Source: Flaccisagitta enflata (Eukaryota > Chaetognatha > Sagittoidea > Aphragmophora). Taken from it: a stretch of 64,000 nt of DNA. The notes under the pieces are model-generated. The model was not told where the DNA came from, did no database searches, and worked only from the letters and a program-made list of their open reading frames with translations. The stretch is from NCBI GenBank assembly GCA_965153355.1, contig OZ231126.1, positions 14,694,001 to 14,758,000 of the forward strand, in the 5' to 3' direction. Numbering within the stretch: the stretch's first letter is position 1; each line of letters starts with the position of its first letter. A program made the translations under genes and the position numbers. Below are positions 12,221-26,220 of the stretch, one piece after another.

Positions 12221-12341
12221 TGAATGAATGAGGGTATGGAAGACAGACATTCAATCAGTTACCTCAGACATAGACTGATACACAATCAGAAAGACAGACA
12301 AGACGGACAGAAAAAGAAAAACCCAAAAGGACATGGAGGCG

Positions 12342-12342
12342 A

Positions 12343-12378
<36 letters not shown>

Positions 12379-12417
12379 ATGAAAGAATGAAAGAATGAAA
12401 GAATGAAAAAAGAAAAA

Positions 12418-12500
<83 letters not shown>

Positions 12501-12532
12501 GAAGAGAGAAAGAAAGAGAGAATGAAAGAATC
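12342..12532. repeat. (GAAA)n microsatellite
   Basis: About 190 bp of GAAA with GAAT variants. It is in inverse orientation to the (CTTT)n tract about 0.6 kb away, so the two could pair as a long imperfect inverted repeat. Confidence 0.95.
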
Positions 12533-13342
<810 letters not shown>

Positions 13343-13530
13343 CCCAAAGGAGTGACACACGACAGGGAAAGGAAGCGCATACTAATAATCAGCACGACGA
13401 TGCATGATAAGACTGTTCAAAGGCTGAAAATATGCCGAGATGAGCGATAGGAGAAAAGATTCAGTAGTTGAACTCGAAACTGTATCGCAATTTCTGATCT
13501 TCTAAATATTGATTATTTGGGAGAGACAAG

Positions 13531-13566
13531 AAAAACAAAACAAAACAAAACAAAACAAAACAAAAC
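13531..13566. repeat. (AAAAC)n microsatellite
   Basis: About seven tandem AAAAC units. Confidence 0.9.
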
Positions 13567-14440
13567 GGATGGCCTCAATGATCACGAGTCAATAGGTTTG
13601 TGTTTGACTGGACATTGACTCGTCAGGGAAACTGTCGACGAAAACGAATAAATGAAAATTGATGAATCATTGAGGACTCGTATTAATCCCGACCATATTC
13701 ATTATTCAGACCATAAACACCAGGAATACAAGTCATCTAAATTAGGGATTAGGTTAATAAAAGTCCTAACTGAGTCATGAATTTTCGATTATTCAAGTCA
13801 ACCCAATAAAAAAACTCGTGACAATTGTACGATTATGATTGCCAAGCGAATGATGACAAGGTTTCATTTTTTTGTCTACTGACTTGTCGGCCTTTTTTTT
13901 CAGATCTAGAGAACCGCAGCATGATGCAAAAAAATAACAGCATGATTTCAATCGTTCAGTGACACAAACAAGTGTTTTCCAATTTTTTTACCAAACACAT
14001 AAATTGTCTCTATGTTCATTGTAAAACAACAGTAGAAAAAAAATGAGCCTTAATGATAATGAAGATAAAAAAAAATTGTGATGAAAGAAAACAGAATGCT
14101 CCCGCGGTTCAGATTGGCTGGAGGGGGCCTCAAATTTGATGATGTTGCTGTGGTTGTAGAAGAGAAAGAAAAGAGGAAGATGTCGAGAAAGGGGCAGGAG
14201 GAGAATAAGAGGGCGAAGTTATGTAAATGGGGGGGGGGGGAAAGAATGGAAGGGGGTACCAGAGGGCGTGATATACATGATGGAGGGAGGAAGAAAACAA
14301 GAAGAAGCGCCTGTCCTCGAAAATTTTCCTGTGGCCTAATTTCGAAAATTAATTTTGAGCGATGGTGAAAAATTTTTCTTAGTTTGAATGAAAGTTATGT
14401 TTTGAATCAAAAATCTATCTTTAACTTAGTAGGGGGAAAG
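13567..14440. other. Unassigned non-coding DNA
   Basis: AT-rich in the first part, then purine-rich from 14150 with a run of G at 14229-14240. The short ORF at 14078 is low complexity and not supported as a gene. Confidence 0.5.
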
Positions 14441-14474
14441 GCAGAGAGAGAAAAGAGAGAGAGAGAAGAAGAGA

Positions 14475-14507
<33 letters not shown>

Positions 14508-14521
14508 AGAGAGAGAGAAGA

Positions 14522-14608
<87 letters not shown>
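14441..14608. repeat. (GA)n microsatellite
   Basis: About 168 bp, with GAA interruptions in the left half. Confidence 0.96.
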
Positions 14609-14611
<3 letters not shown>

Positions 14612-15100
14612 GTGGAACAGTGAGAGAGATTAAAAGTAATAAATATAAGGAAAAAGGAAGGCAAAAAAAAAAGAAAAAAAAATTACTGCTCTAGCAAAAA
14701 CGCATTAATTGACCTTTTTTATCACTGCCTCTATTGGGGTAGCCTTGTATCCACTCTTGTTATTTTTATATATTGATAAAATCATTGTTTCTAACAAAAC
14801 TTACATTGCCCTTTCATCAATTAAAAACTGAACTATTTGTTAATCTAAAATATTTTTGCAATATTATTTCTTAATTTTTTTTTATTTTCAAAAACTAATC
14901 TATAAAGAAAAACAACACTTCATCGAGCAACAAAAACATTTAAAATCAACCAAAAATTATTTGTTTTTTTTTATCTATTTCTCTCATGCATATTTTTTCG
15001 TTTTTCTCTCTATTTGTATCTTTGCCTTATCCTGTTTTCTCTCTTAAGCTTTTCTTGTCTTTCTTTGTCTCTGTCATCTTTTTTTTATTTGTTTATCTTT
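14609..15100. other. Unassigned AT-rich DNA with a fragment of a short element
   Basis: Contains TTGGGGTAGCCTTGTATCCA (about 14735), a decayed piece of the 5' end of the hairpin-ended short element in reverse. Otherwise nothing recognised. Confidence 0.5.
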
Positions 15101-15106
15101 GTCGGT

Positions 15107-15121
15107 CTGTCTGTCTGTCTG

Positions 15122-15206
<85 letters not shown>

Positions 15207-15225
15207 TTCTCTCTCTTTCTTTCTT
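15107..15225. repeat. (GTCT)n then (CT)n microsatellite
   Basis: Starts with four GTCT units, then CT dinucleotides with CTTT interruptions. Confidence 0.95.
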
Positions 15226-15701
15226 TTAAATTCCTCTTTGTTCCCTTCTTTATCTTTTTCTGCATCAGGCCATATTTAGATGAAAATTTTCACCTTGAAA
15301 TTGGTTTAATAATGAAAAAAATATTTTCTACATCAGGCCAATTTCTGATGAAGATATTTTCGCCATTAGACGTTTTCGCCATTAGGAGATACACCCAGAA
15401 AATGCGGAGAAGAAAGGATAAAGGGTGAGGGAGGGGGATTGAAAAAGAGGGCGGAATATTGTATGTGGGAGGGGGGGGGGACAAATGGCAGAGAGCAAAA
15501 AGAGAGCGAGACAGAGAGAATTGGAAAACAAAGATCTAGAGCTCTAAAACATCAACGAACAACCAAGTAAAAGTCCTAAGTCGTTATTCCTTGCCTAGTT
15601 TTTCTCATACAGGGCCAACACGATAGGTCAGGCAGAAAAGCTTTAAAAAGGGACTTTTTGGAGCTATACACTCGAGGCACTCGCTCGACAGACGACATGC
15701 A

Positions 15702-15704
<3 letters not shown>

Positions 15705-15766
<62 letters not shown>
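15705..15766. repeat. (GA)n microsatellite
   Basis: About 62 bp of pure GA dinucleotides. Confidence 0.96.
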
Positions 15767-15768
<2 letters not shown>

Positions 15769-16985
15769 AACAGACACACAGACACACGACACACACATAC
15801 TAACAATCCGACATCGGTAGGCAGAGACAGACTGACAGAGAGAGGTGGGCAGGCAGTCGGGTGTGTCAATATATAAAAGGTCTTTTGATCAGCTCATCAT
15901 CATCAGGGAGTGTGAAGACACTAATTACAAGACACTTACCATTTTTATTTTTTTCAATTTCAATCATCTTCCGTTTTTTTAGCGCGAGTAAAGATTGTCA
16001 AAAATATATATACTTTTAGCGACTCTTCCCAGTTTTGTCTAAAATGAGACTGATATATTATTCAAAAAATTATGTTTTTTTTTGTTATTATTTCTTCTTA
16101 TGAAAAATAAAATATTTTGACCAATTCTTTTTAGATTAAAAAATAAGATAAGAAATGGGTTTTGATTTTTATTCTTATGATCAAGAATCCCGGTGCAAAA
16201 CCAGCTGCACTACAATATACAAATTAGGGGCTAAATGGAGATTTAAAAAAAATGGAAGTTGAATGAAATTAAGAAAAAGAAAAATGGTAAGTACCTTAGA
16301 ATTAGTGTCCCAATACTCCTTGATGATGACGATCTGATCAAAAAAGTTTTTTAAATTTTGACACACCCGAGGCAGGCAGTCCGACAGGCAGTCAGACTAA
16401 CTGACAGACAAACAGTGAGATGGACAGGAATACATTGACAGACAATCGATCAGACTGACAGATAAACAGGAAGGCAGATGGGCATAAGGACTGACTTAAA
16501 AACGGATGATCAAACAAAAATGAACGAGAAAACAGAAAAAAATCTGCAATAACAAACAAGCAAGATTTGACTGTGTATACGATCCTTTCTATTTCTACCA
16601 ACCAATTTCTGAACCTTGGTTCTGGATACATGCGGAGAGGTTACAACAACGAAGGATGGATAAGGTAAAACTTGAAATGAGATTTGAAGAAATCCTTGAG
16701 CGGGTTTTGAAGAGCTTTCTCAGCTTTGATTGGAACTTCCAATTAAGTTAAAATTGTTCTCGTGACATCAATAAAGTCACGAGGTCGAAATTTGGTCACG
16801 TGGGATTGAAAATTTAACGGAGTTTTTCGTGCGCCATTTTCAAGAGCTTTTTACGGTCATTATTTAGGAATTTCATTTTGGGTAGATCAGAGTACTTTTC
16901 CTTCTCGTTCCATTTCTTTTGAGTTGTGGGAAATGGGTTGTTACGAGTTGCAGGATAGCCATGCCTCCTTGCCGCAAATTTGGTA
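15767..16985. other. Unassigned non-coding DNA
   Basis: ACAC- and GACAGA-rich margins (15770-15860, 16370-16480) surround AT-rich sequence. No gene recognised. Confidence 0.5.
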
Positions 16986-17240
16986 ACGTCATCCAAAAAT
17001 GGATGTCAACAGAAGTAACGTCATACAAAAATGGATGTCAACAGAAGTAACGTCATCCAAAAATGGATGTCAACAGAAGTAACATCATCCGAAAATGGAT
17101 GTCAACAAAAGTAACGTCATCCAAAAATGGATGTCAACAGAAGTAACGTCATCCAAAAATGGATGTCAACAGAAGTAACGTCATCCAAAAATGGATGTCA
17201 ACAGAAGTAACGTCATCCAAAAATGGATGTCAACAGAAGC
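16983..17240 (+). repeat. 32-bp tandem repeat, about 8 copies
   Basis: Unit GTAACGTCATCCAAAAATGG plus ATGTCAACAGAA; starts at 17001, 17033 and 17065 give a period of 32 bp. Each unit contains CATCCAAAAATGGATG, which can fold as a small hairpin, and TAACGTCAT, which resembles a CRE/ATF half-site. Copies differ by only one or two bases. Confidence 0.93.
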
Positions 17241-17331
17241 AAAGACCGACCCTTGAAATGTCATTTCCCGTTTCGCTCAACGATTTTTTGCAAATTGAAT
17301 TAAATATCAAACGCAAATATTGCGTGGGTAA

Positions 17332-18035
17332 ACAGTCAGCGAACAAAACACAATAGGTATGGCATAGGAGAATTCTCAGAACACTCGTTGCTTAGGTGAA
17401 GCTTGTATTATCTTAGGCTTAGCCAGATTCGATTATTTTTTCAAGATCATTTTTTTTTTTATTGAAAACTAGAAAAGTCCGTCACTCCTTAGGCTGAGAA
17501 AAGAAAAAAATACTCTACTGGAATCCTTATTGGATAACCTATTCAGATAAGTATTTTGACCAGCCAACGCAGAAAAAGAAATTAATCGAAGATAAATAAA
17601 ACAATTAAAAGAGTGAGGTTCATTATTTCAGATGTATATCACTCCGTTGGTTTTTATTCAACCTACTGATGTTAAACAGAATGCTGTAAACAACAACTGG
17701 TTGTTGAAATTACAGCCGGCTGTTAAGTTGCAAAGTTGGCAAAAATCCAACTATCACCAAATAGAATGAGACCTGCAGATTCATAATTCTGATGAAATTC
17801 TGAGAAATTCGAGATGTCACACTTAACATTTTTTGTAAAGAATAATTATTTTAACATTGCATTATAATTAGATTAAACATTGATAAAAATTTTTATTTTT
17901 ATATAAAAATATATGTTGTGACATATCAAACTTCCAGGAATTTTATCAGGATTATGAATCTGCAGGTCTCATACTATTTGGTGAAAGTTGGATTTTTGCC
18001 AACTATATACCTATTGTGTTTTGTCCGCTGACTGT
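17332..18035. mobile_element. Non-autonomous TIR element, 704 bp
   Basis: Terminal inverted repeats of 29 bp with one mismatch: left 17332-17360 (ACAGTCAGCGAACAAAACAC..), right 18007-18035. A second inner inverted pair, AGACCTGCAGATTCATAATT at 17770 against its inverse near 17955, shows an extended fold-back. AT-rich interior, no ORF. No target duplication was established. Confidence 0.7.
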
Positions 18036-18801
<766 letters not shown>

Positions 18802-20014
18802 TTTAGGTTAAAGTGGTAGTCTTTTCTGGACCGCAGTATCTTGTCATCTTATTGACAGGCGAACAAATGACCAGTTGAAGAGAAGGAGAAGAAGAAGAAA
18901 AAAACATTTCGTTTTTATTACTCTCAACAAGAGCAAGTCTTTTTTTCATAATTTTTGCGATTGAATACATAAATTTGCGTTTTAATGCGCAGAAAAATCC
19001 GTCCAGTCGAATGACAGTGCAGTGAATTGATTTGACTCGAGTCACTTTTTGACTTCCAAATCTGCGTTTCCGAACCAGCAGCACTGAGGGATAGCAGACA
19101 ACCAAGGTAGAACAAATTTTCTTCAGAAACTTTAATCGGCTCGCTTTTGCTGCTATCTCTATCCTCAATTGCAATTTTAGAGCTCCGTTGCCGATAGGCC
19201 CGATACCCCAAAGATCTGGACCAATTGTGAAAATGGATTGTCCATCGTTAAAGGTCGACGCCTCTTGTAAATGACGAGATCTTGTCATTTACTGCATTTC
19301 TCTTCATCCCTTTCAAATCAGTGTCATTCGTATTCTAGTAAGCACATGTTTCATTTATCTTATCCACGCTCATTTACATCAATTCGATCCCCATTAAAAT
19401 GTTTGTATTATTCATCTCATATCTTTTTGTCCAAGAAACCCCAATCCACTCCTTGTTTCTGTCATACACGTTATTTTGAGGAATCATCTTTGTCCTCAGT
19501 CCTTCAGTCGTCAGTGTCATCCTTCGTGTCACCACCGCCCATCACTTTAAATTTTTCCCAATATTTTAAACATTCATGAACCGCAAATATCTTATCCAGT
19601 GCTTGTCACTGTCAGTGCTGTTTATGCCCCACGTTCCCACTATTTCACCACGGTGTAGATTCTTGTTATTACTAACTACATATATTAAAAGGATGCATAT
19701 TGAAATGCATCGAATGTATTTCGTCACGTGACACTCTTTTTTTAATAGCTGTCGGTCCCTTTTGAGTCTCGTGTGGTATAGTCATCATTTACGGTCCAAG
19801 GACAATCAAAACGAAAGGGGTGGAGGTTGGACATCGCCACCGGCGAAGATCGAAAGATATCGGGCTTGCAAAGGAAAGGGAGACGAAGAAAGTATAAGGG
19901 GACGAATAAGAAATTTTCGTTAGGAATTTTCGTACTGAGATGATCAAGAAGATCAAGGAAGGGTGGAAAGACAATAAGCGTAAGAAGGAGTAGAGAAGAA
20001 GAAGAAGAAAAAGA
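18802..20014. other. Unassigned non-coding DNA
   Basis: ORFs of 161 aa (19288-18803, reverse) and 102 aa (19271-19579, forward) are present but show no recognisable domain. I could not support either as a gene. The inverted GAGATCTTGTCATTTAC..GTAAATGACAAG pattern around 19260-19290 is short. Confidence 0.45.
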
Positions 20015-20178
20015 ACAAGGCCGGATACACGGCCATACCAGTTGCGGACGGGTGGGCAGGGGCGGAAATGCGCGTTTTCACACTCTTCGACTCGTGCTCA
20101 CCAACGGACCGACCAACCGACCAACGGACGGACGGACGGACAAAGGCTCTTATAGAGTTGCGTGTCCGCAACTAAAAA
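20015..20178 (+). mobile_element. Hairpin-ended short element, class II, complete
   Basis: 5' CAAGGCCGGATACACGGCC, then GTTGCGGACGGGTGGGCAGG, ACGGACCGACC microsatellite, TATAGA and the 3' hairpin GTTGCGTGTCCGCAAC (20157-20172) followed by TAAAAA. The 5' GTTGCGGAC is the reverse complement of the second hairpin arm GTCCGCAAC. Confidence 0.85.
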
Positions 20179-20306
20179 GAAGAAAAAGAAGAAGAAAAAG
20201 AAGAAGAAGAAGAAGAAGAAGAAGAAGAAGAAGAAGAAGAAGAAGAAGAAGAAGAAGAAGAAGAAGAAGAAGAAGAAGAAGAAGAAGAAGAAGAAGAAGA
20301 AGAAAA
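20175..20306. repeat. (GAA)n microsatellite
   Basis: About 130 bp of GAA triplets directly after the short element. Confidence 0.95.
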
Positions 20307-20324
20307 AAAAGAAGAAATACTCGC

Positions 20325-20730
20325 AAAAGCATTAGATGGTCAGCAGTACCCGTGCCCTGCTTAAGTAGGTTGTGGTTGAAGTTTAGGGGGAGCAGGGCAG
20401 TAGTGAAGGGTGATCGATGCTTTCACACATGTGATTTTCTCTCCTCCTCCGCACCCCCCTCCCCAGCCTCGAGGCCCATATCTCAGCCTCGAGGCCCATC
20501 CTCCCTCGAGGCCCATATCTCAGCCTCGAGGCCCATATCCAATCTTGGGGCCTAAATCCCTTGAGGCTGGAATTTGGGCCTGGGGTGGGATTTGGGCCTC
20601 AAGACTAGATTTGGGCCTCGAGGCTGGGATATGGGCCTGGGCTGGGAGGTACGTAGAAGAAGAAGGAGAAAATCCCCCATATGTGTGAAAGCATAGGTCA
20701 TCGACCCATTCGGGGCCGCTGCCCAAAAGG
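20325..20730. mobile_element. Minisatellite-cored TIR element, copy 1
   Basis: Left block GGTCAGCAGTACCCGTGCCC..GAGCAGGGCAG, then GGTGATCGATGCTTTCACAC; right block is the inverse, GTGTGAAAGCATAGGTCATC..GGGGCCGCTGCCC. Between them are about nine units of 18-21 bp around CCTCGAGGCCCATATC and its inverse (20465-20650). The core motif CCTCGAGG is self-complementary. Confidence 0.75.
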
Positions 20731-21905
20731 AGAAGAAAAAAAGAAGAAGAAGAAAGAAAGAAAAAGAATCCGACTATCAAGTCGAAAGAAAAAAGGCCAA
20801 AAGCAAAAGAAACAAATTCAAGGAAAAAACAATGAAAAATCTTCAGGAGAAAACGACGACCAAAAGACATTGGGCAATACAGGAAACAATATAACAGGAT
20901 TGTAAAAGAAAGAAAAAAAAAGATAGGTATTAAATAAACAGGGGGAAAACAAACCAATACTAATAAAACCCAAAAACGATTTGTAATAAAACTGACCCCT
21001 GGGGGGCTTGTTTGGACCTAAGTCTTTGATAAAAAAGGTAAAGATGAAAGTCAGGAAGCGTGTTGTACTTGTAGAAAGCAAAAGGAACAATCAGACACTC
21101 GATACTCTAAAAGGGAAATATGGGCGTAAAAGACCCAGGGAAAGTGTCAGGTGTTTTAGAGACATAACAAACCAAACTTCCATCAATGTACCATCGTTCC
21201 GGGATCGTTGCCTTACTCCGACCTGATCAACCGTTACAATGAGAAAGAGCGCCCCCCCCCCCCCGCTGTTTGATGTTCGTACTAACGGTGATTGTTGGTT
21301 ATGCGATGTCGCCATCGACAAGGTTATACATAGTACATAGATGATAGAGAAACTTGTATTGAGTTTCGTTATTTAGGAGCCAAATCGGGATAAATGTAGT
21401 TTTGAGAATAGAAATAAGAAAGTCGGCGATAAAAGCCATAAAACTGAATAAAGAAAATCGCCATTACAATGTTTAATTGATCCTTTTGATTGAGAGGGGG
21501 AGGGTTAAAGTGGGGCAACTAGAACCGGGATTACCCCAGTATCGAATTACAAATGTCCGGTTGTAGTCTTTAGAAGACCGAGATATCATTGACATTGTCT
21601 TTTCATTGCTGTTGTCCCGGTCTTTATGTCTCTGATGATGATATCCTTGACGCGGTGTTTCTAAGATGTTGTTGTTGTCGGTGCCACTGGAAGTTTTCAT
21701 CGCTATTCGGATTGCAATGGTAAAAAAAAACCCTCCCTCCCCCCCCTTTCTTTTTTGGTGCCACTCGTGAAGCATTTTCTCCCTTTTATTCTTGGCGATA
21801 AAATCCCAAGTGATGAAATTTCAATGCATCAACAAATTTGATGTGTACATTACAAGTAGAATTCAGGAATCGAGGAAAAGAGGCTGGAGAGACGCAGGAT
21901 TCGCA
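20731..21905. other. Unassigned non-coding DNA
   Basis: Purine-rich to 20930, then mixed. No ORF or RNA gene was supported. A run of C at 21253-21264 is notable only as low complexity. Confidence 0.5.
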
Positions 21906-21907
21906 TA

Positions 21908-23093
21908 CAGGGTGATCAATCTCAACTGGCAAAAAGTATCAAGCTTTTACTTCTTTATGCATGATCTCACTAATCTGGAATCACTTGTCTCTTAAAGTAT
22001 TATGTTTAACGTTTTTTGTGTCCAAATTTTATAGGTTTAAGACAAACAGTTTGCCCACAGCATCAATTTTAAGAATAACAAGTATTTAGACTTTCACTCA
22101 ATAAATTTTCACTGCTGTCTCACACTAGGTTTGAGACAAGAATGATATATCTATGCAGTTTTTTGCATTTTTGCATAATTCATGAGCATACAAACCAAGA
22201 ACCATCAAGTAGAAAATCTTTCCTGAGGCGCTTTTTGAAATAAATGAAAAACTCAATATTTTTAGCTTCATTTTTCATAAAAAAATTTTTCAGGTCGGTT
22301 TAACTTTTTTTTGACAGCATAATGTTAATCCTGATAAATTTCTGATTCATTTGATAGGTCGCACTATATGGTTTTCATAAGAGAAAAAAATTTCATTTTC
22401 AAAGCCACCGTTACAAAGTTAGAACGGTGGCCTAGAAAATGAAAAATTTATTTCTTATGAAAACCATATAGTGCGACCTATCAAATGAATCAGAATTTTA
22501 TCAAGATTAACAATATACTCTCAAACAATAGATTAAACCAGCCTGAAATTTTTTTTATGAAAAATAAAGCTAAAAATAATGAATTTTTCATTTATTTCAA
22601 AAAGCGCCTCTGGAAAGATTTTCTACTTGATGGTTCTTGGTTTGTACGCCCATGACCTATGCAAAAATGCAAAAAACCGCATAGTTATGTCATTCTTGTC
22701 TCAAACTTTGTGTGAGACAGCAGTGTTTTGTTTTTTTGGTGTAATTTTTCATTCAATTGGTTTTTTTTCTGTATAGACTCATTTTCTCATGTCAGATTGT
22801 TCTCAAATGAAGCATAATTTGAATCTTAGTTATTTGAGACCATAATTGCATCAGTTGGAGCATTTGAAAAGGATATCATATTGAATAAAAAGGATTTATT
22901 AACCTACAGGAGAAATTACTTGTTCTACTTCAAATTGATGTTGTAGGCAAACTATTTATCTCAGACTTATGAAATTTGGACACAAAAAATTTCAAACATA
23001 GTAGAATAAGAGACAAATAATTTCAGATTGGTGAAATAATGCATTTAAGAGTAAAAGCTTAATACTTTTTGCCAGTTGAGATAGATCACCCTG
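21908..23093. mobile_element. Mariner-type MITE with long fold-back, 1186 bp, TA target site
   Basis: The termini are CAGGGTGATCAATCTCAACT at the left and the inverse AGTTGAGATAGATCACCCTG at the right, flanked by TA on both sides (21906-21907, 23094-23095). Inverted complementarity extends through most of the element, for example AATGAAAAACTCAATATTTT near 22245 against its inverse near 22580. It is related to the copy in the XKR intron (35810-36410): both have AAAGTATTAAGCT/AAAAGTATCAAGC ends and a CTCTTAAAGTA block. No transposase. Confidence 0.85.
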
Positions 23094-23095
23094 TA

Positions 23096-23858
23096 CATAA
23101 TACTTAAAAATAGGCAGAATTTTATTCCCCCCTATTAGTATTACGTTAGAGCGGGGTTTGACCATACGAGCTTTGAACGCATGTCAAGCCATTTTAACGC
23201 TGTATCTCAAACTCGACGTTGTCATGTCTTTTCTTTTTCATTTCGTTTTCAACTTCAACGCAACGTGGCGTTGTATTAATCTATTATATTCATATGTAAT
23301 TAATTAATGCCCGACGAGACATACATAATTCATTAAAGCCCGACATACGTTTAAAGTTCTTTTCATCTCCGTTAGTCTCGTCATATCCATGTGCGACAGA
23401 AAAAAAAAACACTTTTTTTTCTCTTACATCTTTCGACCTGCCATCAGGTCACCTGGAGTCAGACCGCTAGAGAGAACGAGAGAAAAAGAGAACTTTTCCT
23501 CTTTTATGTGCAGTCATACTTTTTTTTTCTATTTCTTTTTCCACATATCCTCAGAGCTAGGTACGATACTTTCCTAAGATACATGCAAGCTAGCATGACA
23601 CGAGATGTAGAGAAAATGAGGTAAAAAGGTCAGAACAGAATTATACACAGTTTTCCCAATTTTCTCCCCCATGTAATGATAGTTTTTTCCTTCCTATCCC
23701 GTAGAGAATCTTTGCTTTCTCGAGGGGGACTGATTGAAAAGTTTTTTTGCCGCCCATATTTCATTTTTGAAAGAAGAAATTCTAGGTAAAGGTCGAATGC
23801 CACTGACTGAGACCGCGGCTCCGGGAGCATCATACTTTCGGCATACGTTTGTGTGCAC
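23096..23858. other. Unassigned non-coding DNA
   Basis: AT-rich sequence with no supported gene. Confidence 0.5.
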
Positions 23859-23860
23859 TA

Positions 23861-24271
23861 CTACGCGAATTAAAAAAAAAGACGCGCTTTTGAATGGTTG
23901 ATTGCGCCATTGACAATTAAAAAAACTAATTAAAATCATAGACTATTTTGAAGCCCTTGAAAATCTCTTTCATTTGGCGCCAACCTGGTATCTCTATCTT
24001 TTTTCGTTTAGAAATGGCATTAGTTTGAGTAAAATTGTTGTCAAATTTGTTTTTGCAGTTCCTTTGAAAAAGATGCAATTCACCAAAATGGTGTCTCACT
24101 TTAGAGAGCTCTAGCTCCTAAACCGTTAAAGATACAGATCTGGGATTGGTCTAGAATGAAAGATAATTTGAAAATCTTTAAAATCACTTTCTTTGATAAA
24201 TTTTCTTAACAATTTTTAAGTCAGTTTTATCATCAAATAAAAAGGTGCGTCTTTCTTTTTAATTCGCGTAG
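23861..24271. mobile_element. Mariner-type MITE, 411 bp, TA target site
   Basis: TIRs CTACGCGAATTAAAAA...GACGC at the left and the inverse GCGTC...TTTTTAATTCGCGTAG at the right, flanked by TA (23859-23860 and 24272-24273). CTACGCGAATTAAAAA-type ends are seen in Tc1/mariner relatives. No ORF. Confidence 0.82.
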
Positions 24272-24273
24272 TA

Positions 24274-24705
24274 CCTCGAGCCAGTTCCTATTTCGTATTT
24301 TGAAAAAAAAAAGTTTCAGAGTCAGATCACTATTGTCACTGGTAGAAGGCCGTCCGTCTGACCAACTCACAAGGCCTTTTACGGAGACTGGTTTCCATTT
24401 TTTCCTTTATATTGCTTCATTTGGCACGAAATTCGAGTTGATTCACGCATAACAAAAATCTTCGATGTGCCAACTTTGGGAGATTTTTCGATGTGTTTTT
24501 GTTTTTGTTTTTGTTTTTGTTTGTTTGTTTTTTTTTCGACACAACTGAAATCTTTCCGGGTCTTTTATCTTTTTTCCCTCTTTTTCGCTTACATACTCAG
24601 GCAATTCGGCGCAGGTTCGAACTTTTCTCGAATTTTACTTTCATGATTGTGGTGTAGTAGAGTTTAACAAGAAAAGTCCATTTGTCTTTTTGGCTCGCTG
24701 CCCCC
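24274..24705. other. Unassigned non-coding DNA
   Basis: Includes a GTTTTT pentamer/hexamer run at about 24497-24535. No gene recognised. Confidence 0.5.

Positions 24706-24710
<5 letters not shown>

Positions 24711-24801
<91 letters not shown>
24711..24801. repeat. (GA)n microsatellite
   Basis: About 90 bp of pure GA. Confidence 0.97.
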
Positions 24802-24803
<2 letters not shown>

Positions 24804-24926
24804 AGAGAGAGATAAGAGAGAAAGAGAGCAATTAGGATAGTTTCTTTTTTGATGGAAGTAGTCTATGTTTTTTAATCTGATTTTTTACAATGCAAAAGTC
24901 ACACGAAAGACTGACAGAGTGAAAAG

Positions 24927-25760
24927 CAAGGCCGGATACACGGCTATCCTAGTCTCGTGCGGGTGGGCAGGAGCAGTGCTGGAGAAGGTCACTAGGGCAT
25001 CTGGGCACTAGCTGTATGCTCAAAAAGCTCAAAAAAGCCAAAAAAGTAACAAGTCATCCAAGGATCGCACATGGTCAGCGGTACCCGTTGCCCTGCTTGG
25101 ACAGTTTTGCCTTGGTTGTGGAGAGGGAGCAGGGCAGCGGCCCCAAAGGGCCGATGTCCTATAGAACACAGGGGTGATCCGTTACGTCTGTCTGACTGTC
25201 CAGAATTTTGGGCATCAAGACTGGAATTTGGGTCTACGTGCTGAAAGTTGAGTCAACAGGCTGAGATTTGGGCCAATGGGCTGATATTTGGGCCCTAAGG
25301 ATAAGATTGGGGCCTAGCAGGCTGGGACTGGGAACTTATGGCTGGGATTGGGGGCTTATACCTGGGATTTGGGCCTTCAAGCTGGGATTTGGGCCTAGAG
25401 GCTGGGAATATGGCCTCAAGGCTGGAATTTGGGCTTCGAGGCTGGAATCTGCGCCTTGAGGCTGGAAATTAGGCCTTGAGGCTGGAATTTGGGCCTCGAG
25501 GCTGGGATTTGGGCCTTGTGGCTGGGGTTATGGGCCTCGAGGTTGAGATTTGGGTCAAAAGTCTCAGGGGGGGGGACGTACGTTCGTACGTAACGGATCA
25601 CCCCTGTGTTCTATAGGACATCGGCCCTTTGGGGCCGCTGCCCAAAAAGGGGACCAACCGACCAACCAACCAACCGACCGATCAACTGACCAACCGACCG
25701 ACCGACCAACCGACATAGTCGGGTGTAGACTGTAGAGTCGCGTGGCACGCGACTAAAAAT
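24927..25760 (+). mobile_element. Hairpin-ended short element, class I, split by a nested insertion
   Basis: The 5' half (24927-25046) has CAAGGCCGGATACACGGCTA, GTCTCGTGCGGGTGGGCAGG and AAAAAAGTAA. The 3' half (25651-25760) has the GACCAACCGACC microsatellite and hairpin GTCGCGTGGCACGCGAC (25737-25753) with TAAAAA. The segment between them (25047-25650) is the next feature. Confidence 0.8.
25047..25650. mobile_element. Minisatellite-cored TIR element, copy 2, nested
   Basis: Starts TAACAAGTCATCCAAGGATC like copy 3. TIRs of about 56 bp: left 25132-25187 (GGGCAGCGGCCCCAAAGGGC...GGGGTGATCCGTTACGT), right 25588-25643 (inverse). The core (25200-25560) is about 17 imperfect units of about 20 bp around GAGGCTGGGATTTGGGCC. 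It interrupts a hairpin-ended element. Confidence 0.85.
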
Positions 25761-26218
25761 GACCGACGTCAAGTAGTGAATTTGGATATACTTTTTTGGC
25801 GACTTTTTCTCATGTCAGACGCTAATAAAGAGGAAAGGAAAATGAATGAAATTAAAGAGATCAAACCAAAGTTTAAAGTTTTTGAATACCCAGTTATCAT
25901 TTCATGACAGAATTATAAAATTTGGAAAAAAAATGAAGAGAGAAAGAGAGACAACGTCAATACATGGTGCTTTTTTTATCTCCTTGCACTGGACGGAAAA
26001 GACAGAAAAGACCGAGACGGAGACCGTCATAGAGTCAGTCAGAGACAGTCAGAGACAAGAATAGAAAATGAAATGAAACACGGTAGCAGACATGATAGCG
26101 ATGGAAGAATAATACAGACCGAGATTTATAAAGACTTAGACTGCAAGACAAATTGACAGAGAACAAGACACACAGTTTGTCAGTGACAGAGTCAAAGCTA
26201 GATAAAGATAGACAATTA
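25761..26218. other. Unassigned non-coding DNA
   Basis: GACAGA-rich in places. No gene recognised. Confidence 0.5.
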
Positions 26219-26220
26219 GA

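Noticed and set aside
16983-17240. CRISPR-like array
   Set aside because: Units are directly tandem at 32 bp with no unique spacers, and the context is eukaryotic.
18803-19288. 161-aa reverse ORF as a host gene
   Set aside because: No recognisable domain, no splice or codon signal to support it, and another frame is equally open in part.
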